Assembly (NCBI GenBank): GCA_015232405.1 | Contig: JADFZS010000029.1 | Location: 1 to 46,066 of the forward strand | Direction: 5' to 3' | Source of the DNA: Magnetococcales bacterium | GTDB lineage: Bacteria; Pseudomonadota; Magnetococcia; Magnetococcales; JADFYX01 | DNA length: 46,066 nucleotides | Part shown: piece after piece, positions 1 through 9,517 of the stretch | How the letters are laid out: each line of letters begins with the position of its first letter | How positions within the stretch are numbered: position 1 is the stretch's first letter | Made by a program: the position numbers and the translations under genes | Notes under the pieces: model-generated | Seen by the model: only the letters and a program-made list of their open reading frames with translations | Told to the model about the DNA's origin: nothing | Databases searched by the model: none

Positions 1-70
1 ACCCCTGCTCAAACTGCAAAACATGAGCAATCCAAAAACGTTGTGTTTTGGTTAAGTCATTCATATCCAT
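1..70 (-). mobile_element. 5' end of a probable IS66-type accessory ORF, cut by the window edge
   Basis: Reading leftward from an ATG at 70-68, the first 23 codons begin MDMNDLTKTQRFWIAHVLQ and run off the window. The pattern of a short polar lead, then R-x-W-x-x-H-V and a Q-x-E/S-G segment, resembles the N-terminus of the small IS66-family accessory protein (TnpA-like) that precedes TnpB and the transposase. A GGAG sits about 9 bases before the ATG. It lies head to head with the dinB remnant, so an insertion may have caused that gene's truncation. Only 23 residues are visible and no terminal inverted repeat was identified, so the family call is tentative. Confidence 0.45.
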
Positions 71-120
71 TGGTAATTTCTCCACTGTTGTTCGTCTTGA
101 ATGTGTGTTGGTTCAACTAG

Positions 121-453
121 CATTATCAAGGATTGTGGAGACGGATTTATACTATGGGGTTTATTCGGCGGTTACACTTCACAGGCAAGACACTCACCCT
201 TAAGGTGAAATTTGCTAACTTTCGGCAGATCACCCGTAGTAGAACCCTGGATCACCCCATCCAGGGGGTGAGCGAGATCATGAGTTGGACCCGTTATTTG
301 TTTGCCCCGATGGAGATTCCGTCTCAGGGGGTACGGCTGTTGGGGTTGACCATCTCTAATGCCTGTGAGGAGGAAGCCCAGAAAATGAGGCAGTTGGTAT
401 TACCGTTTTTTGCTGAGTTGGGAGATAACATATCCAGACAATTGAGAGATTAA
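121..453 (+). pseudogene. dinB: DinB (DNA polymerase IV) C-terminal remnant
   Basis: The reading frame encodes only the little-finger region of a Y-family DNA polymerase IV. The stretch from GKTLTLKVKFANF through QITRSRTL and on to VRLLGLTISN is typical of the DinB C-terminal domain, which grips the DNA duplex. Full-length DinB has about 350-410 residues; about 105 remain here, with no palm, fingers or thumb and therefore no catalytic acids. The frame is closed upstream by a stop at 118-120, and no DinB-like sequence precedes it. The ATG at 151 and a GTG at 133 are only nominal starts. The likely cause is insertion or deletion at about 118-135, beside the IS66-like fragment on the other strand. 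Confidence 0.75.
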
Positions 454-567
454 CCTTTAATTATGCATAATTTTACCGATGTTTAGAAATGTCCAATTTT
501 CTAGAAGTAGACATTTAAGATTCAAACTGTTAGGAAAAGCTAGAATATCTTATGATGCTTTAACTCC

Positions 568-1332
568 TCACCAATAATGATAATTCCCATTGTTTTCACA
601 GTCCCTTTTATATCGACCAAGAAATGATCTATTATCGGACAGCATTATAAATTCTAACTTTCCTTTGCAAATTTCTTTACCACCCACAAAAACATCTATC
701 CAGTCACCAATAAGTGTAGACCCTTTCGCAGTAATATTGAAAATTTTTCCATTGACAGTGTGATTGTTTTTTTTGTAGCTATAAAGCCCTTCTAATCTAT
801 GATTATCAATGGCGAAATTTAAACTATGATCGAAGCCATTAAATGCAATTGTATTGCTCCATGTAGAGTTCCAAATACCTTTCCATTTATGTGGACTTTC
901 TAAAGGTTTTATCGTTTCTTTACCAACATACAAACCAGAAATAAACCCAACAAATATACTGTTGTTGAATTTTGTTTTTATCTTTAGCCAGTTGTTTTTG
1001 CAAGCAAGGATTTGAATTGGGTGTCCGTTTGACAATTTTGTTATATATGATTCATCACTGACTGAGTTTTTGTAAATTAGTTCCTCTAGCTCATTTTTAG
1101 ATACACTTCTTGTTCTAAAATTTATTCCACTATTTCCTGTAACTGAAATATAGTGAGAACTTTCAAATATATTATTTGAATAAAGTGATATTTCACCAAA
1201 GTTGGAATCACATTCCGTTTTGTTCTTCAAATTCACAATCGTATCTTCTAATTTGCCAATTTGTTCTTCCTGTAGTTTACTGTTTTGTTTTGATTCGAGT
1301 ATAGAGCTTGCTACAAACAAGTCACAAAACAC
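568..1332 (-). CDS. Hypothetical protein with coiled coil and SH3-like segment
   Basis: About 250 residues. A short polar helix rich in Lys, Glu and Gln (residues ~12-40, probable coiled coil) is followed by a segment of the form S-V-T-G-N-S-G-I-N-F-R-T-R and, ~40 residues later, a W-L-K-I-K motif. That is the layout of bacterial SH3 (SH3_3) domains, which often bind cell wall. The C-terminal ~100 residues are Gly/Asn/aromatic-rich and look beta-stranded. There is no signal peptide: the frame upstream of the GTG at 1332 closes after 13 codons. A TTG at 1320 has a better-spaced AAAGG ahead of it, so the start is uncertain. The N-terminus may have been lost from a formerly exported protein. Function unknown. 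Confidence 0.6.
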   Translation of the reverse strand: MFCDLFVASSILESKQNSKLQEEQIGKLEDTIVNLKNKTECDSNFGEISLYSNNIFESSHYISVTGNSGINFRTRSVSKNELEELIYKNSVSDESYITKLSNGHPIQILACKNNWLKIKTKFNNSIFVGFISGLYVGKETIKPLESPHKWKGIWNSTWSNTIAFNGFDHSLNFAIDNHRLEGLYSYKKNNHTVNGKIFNITAKGSTLIGDWIDVFVGGKEICKGKLEFIMLSDNRSFLGRYKRDCENNGNYHYW

Positions 1333-1566
1333 CTTTCTCTGATCACGCTCTTTATGTGACCATCAACGACATCACAATAAGTGGTTGCTGCATTATTTAA
1401 TCTAGCTAATGATACCTTTACACAATCCTTCACTTTTAGCGATGGCAGTAATGGTTATGCTCATGGTTCAAAACAGTAAATAAGCTTCATATTCAAAAGA
1501 AGAACCTTAACCTCATTAATCTAACGCACCCTGTTCTTAAATGTAGTGGGTTTTGCGATATTATTC

Positions 1567-2229
1567 CTACTCATGCTTTTCAATGACAACATTAAACCCT
1601 AAGGCCCTCCAGCTCTGCATTCCACCCCTGTACCATTTGAGTTTATGGGGAGGATAGCCAGCAAGGATCAGAGCCTTAATACTGGATGGGGATTGCCCAC
1701 ACCACGCACCGTTACAATAGAAAATCAAGGTTTTTGCATGTTCAAAACTCGAAAGATTTCCATCATGTGAGACACCAAATTGCAGTTCCATGATTTCAGC
1801 CATTTCCTTGGAGTCTGAATGTACAGGATGGAGCTTTGTCCAAGGTATGCTAATGGCCCCAGGAATAACCCCACGTTCAAGCCACTTTTTAACCCGAGAA
1901 TCTATTAGTAGAATATCGTCATTTCCACTGCTCATCTCCTTGAGATAATCTAACAATTCTAGCTCACCAATGGTCTCAACCCCTTCTTTGATAGTCATAG
2001 GCTGGATGCAGAACGGTGGGCAAAACCTTGAAGTGAATGAATAATCAAATTCAATAACGTTTTCGATATCTTGATTACGCTGTATACGTACAGTTTTTCC
2101 ATGGTGTTTGACATCAACAAAATCTATGTCATTGCTAATTTTGACTAGTATCTCCTTGGCTTGTAGAGTGGAGATACCAATTCCAAGTATAAAAATAAAG
2201 ATAACTATTAAATGTTTAACATGATTCAT
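1567..2229 (-). CDS. Periplasmic rhodanese-domain protein
   Basis: 220 residues. A Lys-poor Sec signal peptide (residues 1-24, cleavage probably after LQA) exports the protein. An N-terminal segment of ~75 residues ends in a conspicuous FCPPFCIQPM motif, two Cys three residues apart that could form a disulfide. Residues ~95-215 are a rhodanese domain: the entry strand LLIDSR, the substrate-approach motif G-V-I-P-G-A-I-S-I-P, and an active-site loop CNGAWCGQS whose first Cys should carry the persulfide. Rhodaneses move sulfane sulfur, so a periplasmic role in sulfur transfer or redox is inferred. GGGAG lies 7 bases before the ATG. It stands alone on this strand with ~320 bp of non-coding DNA upstream. 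Confidence 0.85.
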   Translation of the reverse strand: MNHVKHLIVIFIFILGIGISTLQAKEILVKISNDIDFVDVKHHGKTVRIQRNQDIENVIEFDYSFTSRFCPPFCIQPMTIKEGVETIGELELLDYLKEMSSGNDDILLIDSRVKKWLERGVIPGAISIPWTKLHPVHSDSKEMAEIMELQFGVSHDGNLSSFEHAKTLIFYCNGAWCGQSPSSIKALILAGYPPHKLKWYRGGMQSWRALGFNVVIEKHE

Positions 2230-2553
2230 TGCTCACTCCCAGATTTGTTGTAATGAATGATGCACACTTTTTCCTTACTTAAACCTCGATCATCCAGGAT
2301 CAATACGAAGGATCTTCTTGCAATCACAGAACAACTATTTTCAACCCATCCATTATGCTTTAACCATACAACAAATTGATATAAAATTTGAAAATAAATT
2401 TAGAGTGTTATAACGGTGTTTCAGACAGTTTTGGTCTATGGATAGGTTTTATAGCAATTTGGTTCGATTCCTCTTGTCGGTACTATATATAAAATAACTC
2501 AGACAAAATATCATCTTTGCCATTTTTTTTGGCTCTCAATTATAACCAGATAA
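2230..2553. other. Non-coding stretch upstream of the rhodanese gene
   Basis: 324 bases between two leftward genes. It is AT-rich and should hold the promoter of the rhodanese gene near its left end. I see no convincing ORF, RNA gene, repeat or terminator. Confidence 0.5.
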
Positions 2554-4605
2554 CTATTTTGCTGGGCTGATATCAGAAATCATATAATCTTTATGATTAT
2601 CAATGGGCTGGTCAGGGTATTTTCCGGTGTTTATGTAGGTAATTATTTTTTCGGCAAAGCTATCGTAGGTGTAATTTTTGGCTATTATCTTTGGATCATT
2701 TTTTGGCGTTTTGACAAAACAGTTTTTTAGCTCCTCTTTGGTTCTGTAATATAGGCACTCATCATTCCAGTGGGGTTTTTCTGACTGAGGATAGCCTCTT
2801 TCATCTAAAAGCACTGGTATACAGCCACAAGCTGCTATCTCTGCCACTCTTTGAGAGTTAATGGAGCGGTTCATTGCAGAAATTGCATATTTTGCTTGAT
2901 TGTAAACTTCCGCAACTTTGGGTCCGTGGGGTAGCTCCCCTTTGAAAAAGGGTGCTGTAACTGGGTTTTCATCCCACCACCTACCATAAACCTCAACTTC
3001 ATAATCCAGGCTATCAGCCATTGAGCACAACCACTCTACAGATGTATCTCGTACTACATAGGGGACTAGGTGATAAAAAATATCTTGAAAGCTAACTTCA
3101 TATTTTTCTGCCAACTCATACAATAATTCGTCAGTTATATCTTGACCTTTAACCATTTTCTCCATCATAACGGCTATTATTCTTCGGCCATTTTCACCAA
3201 ACAACTCTGTTTTATATATGTATGAACTGCCAATAAAAACTATTTTTTTACGGGATTCTAAAGGTATTGACGAATTAAAAATCTCAGGATCAAAACAAAA
3301 ATCTTGGCGGTAGACCTGTTTGGCTCCCGAATTATACAGTGGTGTATCAAAGGTTGAATAAGCTGAAATGGCTATGTCGCGATTACGCCATTTAATCGGT
3401 TTGCAATCGACAATCTCAGGCATGGGATCTTGCCACCAAGTGATGTTATAGGTCTCTTCGTGGAGATATTCGTTATAGAGATGGTTTATGTTTACAGCAG
3501 CGTTTGGAACATACTTGGCAAACTCTTGATAATAGTGACGCATCTCAATTCTTTGTAAATCATTTTCTTCAATCAATAAATAAACATCACATCCTTTGCG
3601 TCTGAGAGCATTGGCAAGATCACGAGCTGAATATTGCATCACTTTAGTATATATACTTGTTAATATAAGAATTTTTAGTTGTTTGCCTGGGGAAAAATCA
3701 GGTTTTTGGGTTACACATAATTCAATGTTTTTTTTCGAATCAATTTCATGAACAGCCGTTTCACTCTGTAAAGTGTCTGCTATGCTTATAGCTCTATTGA
3801 CCTCTTCCATATTACCTGGGTCAAATTTGATTGCTGTGGGTCTACGGAAATATGAAAAACAGAAAAACTCACCCAGTTTATCAAGGGGAACAGATATTAA
3901 ATTTTTTGGGGCATTTTTAAACTCCTCACCATGATAATAGCAGATTTGAGACACATTTATGGCGATGGTTTTTTGAATTTGGTTCTGTTTAATGGCCTCT
4001 TTATAAGCCTCATCTCTATCTAGAAAAAAAGTATCACAGACTGTTTCAACACATTTTGCTAAAGGGGTGCCAGAGTAATAGTGAAGATAGAGATCCCCAA
4101 ATATATTCGACATCAAGAAACGGTTACTTTTTTTAAAAATTAAAGAAAGTTGTAGATATGAATTAAAGTGGGTTTTATCACGTTTGATAATATCTAATAA
4201 AATAGATGCAGCTTTATGTTTATCATTTTCATAAACATATAAGGTAGCCAACCCATACCAAGCTTCATTAAACTCAGGGTTGACCTTAACTGCCTTTAGC
4301 AAATTTATTTCGGCAGCCTTAAAATTACCTTTTGCCAACAGAGCGTTACCAAGTAAAAACAGGGCTATAGCATTAGTGGGATTAATTATTAATGCTTTGC
4401 TTAAAAAATCAATTGTTCTTGGATAAGCTTTCTGTTCAAAAGCAATTTTTCCTGCAAATATTAGTAGTTCTATATTATTGGGTATAAGTTTGATTAAATC
4501 ATCGTAAAGTAGTGCTGCCAGTTCTAAATTACCTGCTGTATATTGTTGAGTTGCAAGGGTTAGTTTTTCTTCTGGATTGAGATGATCATATTGACCTTGT
4601 TTCAT
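2554..4605 (-). CDS. TPR protein with CgeB-like glycosyltransferase domain
   Basis: 683 residues. Residues ~10-150 are tetratricopeptide repeats, recognisable by repeated patterns such as A-L-x-I-N-P-x-N-A-x-A-L-F-L-L-G-N and A-x-x-N-L-L-K-A-V-K-V-N-P. After a linker, the region from ~310 (LKILILTS) to ~660 resembles the CgeB/GT4-like glycosyltransferases: a Rossmann start, a region typed F-I-G-S-S-Y, and a C-terminal donor-site segment (V-Y-N-Q-A-K-Y-A-I-S, then R-V-A-E-I-A-A-C-G-C-I-P-V-L-L-D-E). The enzyme is probably cytosolic and may glycosylate a protein or surface polysaccharide. GGAG lies 7 bases before the ATG. A second TPR-glycosyltransferase of a different family lies at 16543-19056. 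The acceptor is unknown. Confidence 0.8.
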   Translation of the reverse strand: MKQGQYDHLNPEEKLTLATQQYTAGNLELAALLYDDLIKLIPNNIELLIFAGKIAFEQKAYPRTIDFLSKALIINPTNAIALFLLGNALLAKGNFKAAEINLLKAVKVNPEFNEAWYGLATLYVYENDKHKAASILLDIIKRDKTHFNSYLQLSLIFKKSNRFLMSNIFGDLYLHYYSGTPLAKCVETVCDTFFLDRDEAYKEAIKQNQIQKTIAINVSQICYYHGEEFKNAPKNLISVPLDKLGEFFCFSYFRRPTAIKFDPGNMEEVNRAISIADTLQSETAVHEIDSKKNIELCVTQKPDFSPGKQLKILILTSIYTKVMQYSARDLANALRRKGCDVYLLIEENDLQRIEMRHYYQEFAKYVPNAAVNINHLYNEYLHEETYNITWWQDPMPEIVDCKPIKWRNRDIAISAYSTFDTPLYNSGAKQVYRQDFCFDPEIFNSSIPLESRKKIVFIGSSYIYKTELFGENGRRIIAVMMEKMVKGQDITDELLYELAEKYEVSFQDIFYHLVPYVVRDTSVEWLCSMADSLDYEVEVYGRWWDENPVTAPFFKGELPHGPKVAEVYNQAKYAISAMNRSINSQRVAEIAACGCIPVLLDERGYPQSEKPHWNDECLYYRTKEELKNCFVKTPKNDPKIIAKNYTYDSFAEKIITYINTGKYPDQPIDNHKDYMISDISPAK

Positions 4606-4620
4606 GAATAACTCCTAAAT

Positions 4621-4924
4621 TCAAATATCTCCATCAGCAAGAAAATCAACAAGTTGTTTTCGTGCAGCTTTTATCAGTATATTCACTGATTCAATACTCT
4701 CTTTAGCTAATTTGCTAAGAGATATATTCCAAGTCGTGGCTACTGAGTCAGGGTAAATATCCTGACTCAATCGCCCCTCTTCTAGCAACTTTAGGCGGTG
4801 AGTAACCGTGTTTTACGGCAGCTTCTAGATGCCACCCCGCCCACTCTGCCCATTTTTTATCATCTCCAGCCCGGCTGATAAATAACAATAAGCGTTCCGC
4901 TTTATTGTATGCATCTTTAGCCAT
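4621..4924 (-). pseudogene. Frameshifted small helical protein
   Basis: From an ATG at 4924 (GAGGA 9 bases upstream) the frame reads MAKDAYNKAERLLLFISRAG and continues to a HLEAAVKHG segment, then stops at 4748. A second frame takes over across about 4800-4810 and reads THRLKLLEEGRLSQDIYP and on through helical sequence to TGA at 4621. Joined, the two halves give a ~100-residue, wholly alpha-helical, charged protein. The good ribosome site and coding-like second half suggest one gene broken by a single indel, whether a real mutation, a sequencing error or programmed. No family recognised. It lies between the TIR gene and the CgeB-like gene, all leftward. Confidence 0.5.
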
Positions 4925-5004
4925 TAACAATAGTCCTCACAATACTTTTTCGACTTTCATCACTATAAATTATCTTTGGACAACTATCTTGAATCATCAA
5001 AGTT

Positions 5005-7197
5005 TTACCTGGATAGTTTAACGATCTTATTTGCAGACTCTTGGCACTCTCCTTGAGGAACATAGTAACTGATATCTTTTTGAGAAAACTTTACCGCAGA
5101 AGTTTTGCCATACTCCTGGGCTTTGAAACAGTTACCTTTAATATGTGACAATCTTGCTAGAGCCAAAGCCAAGGTGGGATCTTTTGGTTTGACAATATAG
5201 TTTTCTTGTAACTTTTCCTGAACGAATGGAGTTAATAAAAAATAGTCGTAAAATGATTGATGGAGCCGGTATGGCCTAATCTTCTGGGCGATATACGCCC
5301 TTGCATCCCATGATTTCACATCCTGAGGGAATTCAACTCCAATAATCTTGGCTAACCTTTGCCGCTGTGTAGGTGCAAGTTTGTCAAAATTATCGTCGAA
5401 AACATCAGCACTAACAGGAAAACTGGTCCAGCTTGAATCCAACCTGGACAACATTTTGTTCGCAACGGGATAGAGATCATCTACAGTAGCATTGTCAATA
5501 GACGGCAGAGAGTTACCAGGAGTGTTTGGAAGAATCTTAGACAACTCTTTATTGAGATTATTTCTTATTTCAGCCAACCCTTTTGCAACTTGTTCTAATA
5601 TTTTCTTTTTCTTGTGTCCTTGTTTCTGCTGCCACTCTTTTTCGACTGAAATAATCTCTTGATGTAATTTAGCAACAAATTGCTCTAAAGGGTCGCTACT
5701 GGGCAAATTTAATGGTTTGAGCTTTTTGACCACCCAAGTCAAAATATCATATATTCGAGGAGTACCCCAACTACTTGGTAAATCATCATTAAGCAACATC
5801 ATTTTTATATCACTCTGACTGACAGGAGAATGAGTCTGATAAGATGTTAGCTGGATATTAGAATGTTCCGATCTGGCATAAGCCATAACAAGAAGGTAAA
5901 AAGCATTTAAATTCTTTACCAAATTACCCTCTTCTTTTTTAGTTGGCATTCTCTCATTATCACCCATCTCCAAAAATCTCTTTTTTTGATAACCATCTAT
6001 CTCCCCGATAATTCGTGCTAAGTCAAAACCAAACCCTCCCATAGCCAACCTATGCAATACAGACAAAGCATCACTTTTTCTTAGCAGTTCTATTGCCTCT
6101 TTTTGCCTACCAGAAGATTGTAGAATTATTGCCCGTAAAACATTGGAGAATCTCATCATCTCCTGACGAGATGCGGTTTGAATTCGTTGATAAGTGTCAG
6201 GTGGCTCAACTGGAGGATCGGCAAAAAAATGCAGCAAATCAGCAGGAAATTGCAAATCTGATAACATAAAAAACGAATAAAATCGCCAATCCATCATCCC
6301 CACAGTAAATTTACTTTTGCGGTAGAAAATTGATTTTAGAAAATATTCCGGGTTTTCCATAAAGGGATAGACATCTTCCTTATTCTTTTGTTCATAACCT
6401 TTCAGTGCGATGTATTTTGCAACAATTGAGTTTAGTTTGATGGCCCGTTCAACATCTTTTTCATTTAAAATCTCCAATACTTTACTAGTTACCTTAGACC
6501 ACTTCTCATAATCATCATTGATAACTAGAAAAAACTGGGCATATACAGCAGCATTTTCATAAATAGCCTTTTCCATATTTTGATTTGAAGAAACAAGTCG
6601 CCAGGATAGTATTGAAAAACCGATAGCTATCAACATCATCACACTGGAAAAGGCGGATATCAGAAAAACAAAACGCTGGTGCTGCCTCTGTCGCAACTCA
6701 TCATAATCGCACCCCAATAGTGGGGCTAATAATCGAAGGGTTACATCGGGAATTTTTTTTCGGCTTGGTTTGAGGGTAATATCATGGCGAAGATCGGCAG
6801 CCAAAGGTTCCCCACTTTGGGTTATCAGGGCTGGAAAAGCCTCATCGGGAGTGCCTTCAACAAGCACAGTTAGTATTTTATCACCCTTGCCCATCTCTTG
6901 GAAAAGACGGATTTCCTCATTAATCCATCTAGACAGTTTAGCTCGAGGAGAGCAGAGCACGATCAGGAAAGGGGCTTCTGCCAAGGCAGCCTTGATCTCT
7001 TTGCTTAAATTTGATGATGCCCCCAGTTCGTCCATATCTCTAAAGACACGCCCTAACTGTTTGGGTATACCATTTTTTCTCAATTTGCCAGGAGTACGAT
7101 AATTTTCCAGTTTTCTTTGCAACAATTTGGCGAAGCTGGCATCTGGATTACCTTGCCGATAGCTAATAAAAGCACCATATTTTTCTTTTTTTTTCAT
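5005..7197 (-). CDS. TIR-domain transmembrane protein
   Basis: 730 residues. Residues ~6-125 are a TIR domain: FISYRQ at the start, FRDMDELGASS in the BB-loop area, LIVLCSPRAKLSRW followed by N-E-E. Glu94/Glu95 after Trp91 sit where NAD-cleaving TIR domains have their catalytic Glu. PLAADLR (131-137) and a G-C-D-Y-D-E-L-R-Q-R-Q run lead into one membrane helix (~176-199), a layout common in bacterial TIR-TM proteins that carry WD40 or TPR tails. The ~530-residue C-terminal part is soluble and helical, with a TPR-like end (ALALARLSHIKGN). With one membrane pass the TIR and tail lie on opposite sides of the membrane. Possible roles are anti-phage or stress-triggered NAD depletion, or signalling. 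No defence partner gene is adjacent. An FNR-like site lies at 7373-7386. Confidence 0.85.
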   Translation of the reverse strand: MKKKEKYGAFISYRQGNPDASFAKLLQRKLENYRTPGKLRKNGIPKQLGRVFRDMDELGASSNLSKEIKAALAEAPFLIVLCSPRAKLSRWINEEIRLFQEMGKGDKILTVLVEGTPDEAFPALITQSGEPLAADLRHDITLKPSRKKIPDVTLRLLAPLLGCDYDELRQRQHQRFVFLISAFSSVMMLIAIGFSILSWRLVSSNQNMEKAIYENAAVYAQFFLVINDDYEKWSKVTSKVLEILNEKDVERAIKLNSIVAKYIALKGYEQKNKEDVYPFMENPEYFLKSIFYRKSKFTVGMMDWRFYSFFMLSDLQFPADLLHFFADPPVEPPDTYQRIQTASRQEMMRFSNVLRAIILQSSGRQKEAIELLRKSDALSVLHRLAMGGFGFDLARIIGEIDGYQKKRFLEMGDNERMPTKKEEGNLVKNLNAFYLLVMAYARSEHSNIQLTSYQTHSPVSQSDIKMMLLNDDLPSSWGTPRIYDILTWVVKKLKPLNLPSSDPLEQFVAKLHQEIISVEKEWQQKQGHKKKKILEQVAKGLAEIRNNLNKELSKILPNTPGNSLPSIDNATVDDLYPVANKMLSRLDSSWTSFPVSADVFDDNFDKLAPTQRQRLAKIIGVEFPQDVKSWDARAYIAQKIRPYRLHQSFYDYFLLTPFVQEKLQENYIVKPKDPTLALALARLSHIKGNCFKAQEYGKTSAVKFSQKDISYYVPQGECQESANKIVKLSR

Positions 7198-7372
7198 AAG
7201 CTCACGGTAATTACTCTGTATGTGCTAATTATAATTATCTAGATTGTCAAAATATAACACTAAGTTTAAGAGCAATATAGTAAACTTAAGATGATAAAAA
7301 AAATTATTAAATCACATTTTTTTACTGGAACTTGCTTATTGGAACGATCTATATGAAAAGAGATAAAACAAT

Positions 7373-7386
7373 ATGATCGTGATCAA
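7373..7386 (-). promoter_or_regulatory. FNR/Dnr-like binding site upstream of the TIR gene
   Basis: ATGATcgtgATCAA matches the FNR/Dnr consensus TTGAT-N4-ATCAA at 9 of 10 defined bases. It lies ~175 bp upstream of the TIR gene's ATG and past the end of the cyclase gene, so the TIR gene is the natural target. Regulation by low O2 or NO is inferred only. Confidence 0.45.
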
Positions 7387-7456
7387 GTACAAAAAACCCA
7401 TCACTTTTTTCGTTATGCTTTGACGATATTAAGTGCCAAGCAATTTTTAACGTTTT

Positions 7457-9277
7457 TTAATATTTCTTCGGCTGTATGAATGATTTGCCTGAATGGAAAT
7501 GGTAGGCGTTGCGTCCGGCTTTTTTTGATTTGTACATGGCTTCATCAGCTAATTTTAGCAGATCTTCCGTGTTGTCGGTATCTTCTGGTAGCAAGGCTAC
7601 TCCTATGGAACCGGAGATATATACCTCCTCCCCCTCCAACATAAATGCCATGTTTAGCTGATCCAGTATATTTTTGGTGACTTTTGCCACCGAATTGATA
7701 TCAACATTGTTTACCAATAGGGCGGTGAACTCATCCCCTCCAAGTCTGGCAACTACATCACCCTCCTCCACACATGAAGATATACGCTTTGCTGCCATTT
7801 GCAGTAGTGCATCACCTGCAGCATGGCCCAAATTGTCGTTTACCCATTTAAAACGGTCCAGATCTATAAATAATAGAGCGGTAGCGGAATTTGAATCCTT
7901 GCTATTAAACACAACTACTTTGAGGGTTTGGAGAAAAAAAGCGCGGTTTGGCAAATCGGTAAGAGCATCATAGTTAGCCTGATATTGAATCAGCCGTTCG
8001 GCCTCTTTGCGTTCAGTTATATCACGGATAATTCCGGTAAACAGAACCCGGTTACGCAAACGGACAACACTTATGGCTACATCTAAGTGAAACTCTCTGC
8101 CATCCTTGCGTAACCCTTTCATTTCTCGACGCTGATCTATCATTCTGGCTTCGCCAGTATCAAAATATCTTTTTATGTAGGAATCATGCTCTTCACTTTG
8201 TGGTGAGGGCATCAACATTTTTACATTGCTGCCTATGATCTCATCCTCACCATAGCCAAACATCTGAATTGCTGAATCGTTGACCGATTCAATAATTCCA
8301 TCTGCGTTGATAACAATTAGAGCATCGGACATGGTCTCAAAAATCGCTTCCATGCGTAATTTTTGGTCGGCGAGCTGAGCTTGATACATCTTACGCTCAG
8401 TTATATCCCTAATTATACCAATGGTTCCCTCATACTCCTCCTGGTCGCTATCTCCCAATCCCTGACTGATACCCGTACAACTGATATCAGCAATAATCAT
8501 GTTGGGAGGCACTACTTCAGCCTGATCTGGGCTTACCTCACGTTTTATCTTGGTTTTAAGCAACAGCTCCAAACCAGTTGTTTTACGATGATCCGAACGA
8601 CGCTCATCAAACAGCTTTGGTGGCTCGGATGGATGGGAGCTAGGTTGACTTAGATTTGATATAACCTGGTTAAAACTAACTTTGTTGACCTCATCTTGAT
8701 CCAACAGCTCATTGAAATGACACCCTAGAAGTTCATCAACTTCATAGCCTAGATTTTTGATTGAATCGTTTAAAAATACAATTTTTCCTTCTTTATCCAA
8801 GCGATAGATGATATCTGGTACTGTTCTTACAAATTGGCTTTCCACCAATGCCTCTGTGTTAAAACGCATCCTATTACTAAAAACCCGCAATAGATTAAAA
8901 ACCAGCTCATGGGAACGGGTTGTCATCTCACGAAATTTGTTTTTTTCGATCACCAATATTTTGGCTTTTTTGGCTACTTTAACAAAAGCGGTTGCCTGTT
9001 TTTCATCAATAAGTGAAAGCTCACCCACACAACCACCAACATTGATATTGGCAATGCTAGGAGCATCAATGGAGCTTAAATGGACCGATAGTCGCCCTTG
9101 TAGCACCAGATATAGATGATTGTTGATGCAACCAGAAGAGAGTACCACATCGCCCTTTGCCAAAGAGCTGATCTCACACTTCTCCAAGATATTTTTAACG
9201 GTATTATAAGGTACATCCCGGAAAAGTGAGAGTTTGCGGTATGACTCTCCCTTGTATTTTTTACTATTTTTACCCAT
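7457..9277 (-). CDS. Diguanylate cyclase with CRP-like, PAS and probable heme-PAS domains
   Basis: 606 residues, no membrane helix. Residues ~10-130 form a cyclic-nucleotide-binding-type beta-barrel (G-D-V-V-L-S-S-G, then V-G-E-L-S-L-I-D). PAS1 begins near 148 (VPDIIYRLDKEGKIVFLND) and PAS2 spans ~305-425. The C-terminal ~170 residues are a GGDEF domain with intact RLGGDEF at 510-516, so it should make cyclic di-GMP; there is no EAL domain. In PAS2, SEEHDSYIKRY aligns with the F-helix of the oxygen sensor FixL: His364 corresponds to its heme ligand His200, Arg370 to Arg206 and Arg384 to Arg220. Heme binding and O2 or NO control of cyclase activity are therefore plausible. ~240 bp of AT-rich DNA precedes it. 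Confidence 0.9.
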   Translation of the reverse strand: MGKNSKKYKGESYRKLSLFRDVPYNTVKNILEKCEISSLAKGDVVLSSGCINNHLYLVLQGRLSVHLSSIDAPSIANINVGGCVGELSLIDEKQATAFVKVAKKAKILVIEKNKFREMTTRSHELVFNLLRVFSNRMRFNTEALVESQFVRTVPDIIYRLDKEGKIVFLNDSIKNLGYEVDELLGCHFNELLDQDEVNKVSFNQVISNLSQPSSHPSEPPKLFDERRSDHRKTTGLELLLKTKIKREVSPDQAEVVPPNMIIADISCTGISQGLGDSDQEEYEGTIGIIRDITERKMYQAQLADQKLRMEAIFETMSDALIVINADGIIESVNDSAIQMFGYGEDEIIGSNVKMLMPSPQSEEHDSYIKRYFDTGEARMIDQRREMKGLRKDGREFHLDVAISVVRLRNRVLFTGIIRDITERKEAERLIQYQANYDALTDLPNRAFFLQTLKVVVFNSKDSNSATALLFIDLDRFKWVNDNLGHAAGDALLQMAAKRISSCVEEGDVVARLGGDEFTALLVNNVDINSVAKVTKNILDQLNMAFMLEGEEVYISGSIGVALLPEDTDNTEDLLKLADEAMYKSKKAGRNAYHFHSGKSFIQPKKY

Positions 9278-9517
9278 TTACCTAATAATATTTACGTTAT
9301 TTTAATTTTAGAGTTGAAATTAATTTAAATTGATTAACCATAACTATCTACTATAACAACCGAAACAACACAATGATAATTGAATTTTTCTTTTTAATAT
9401 TCAATCATTACACAAAACAACATGGTAATTAATTATTAGGATGCCCAATTAAATAATTTCATGTTTAACACCAACAGAACCTAATAATGAAATAAAAAAT
9501 ATTCTCCAACAAAAAAC

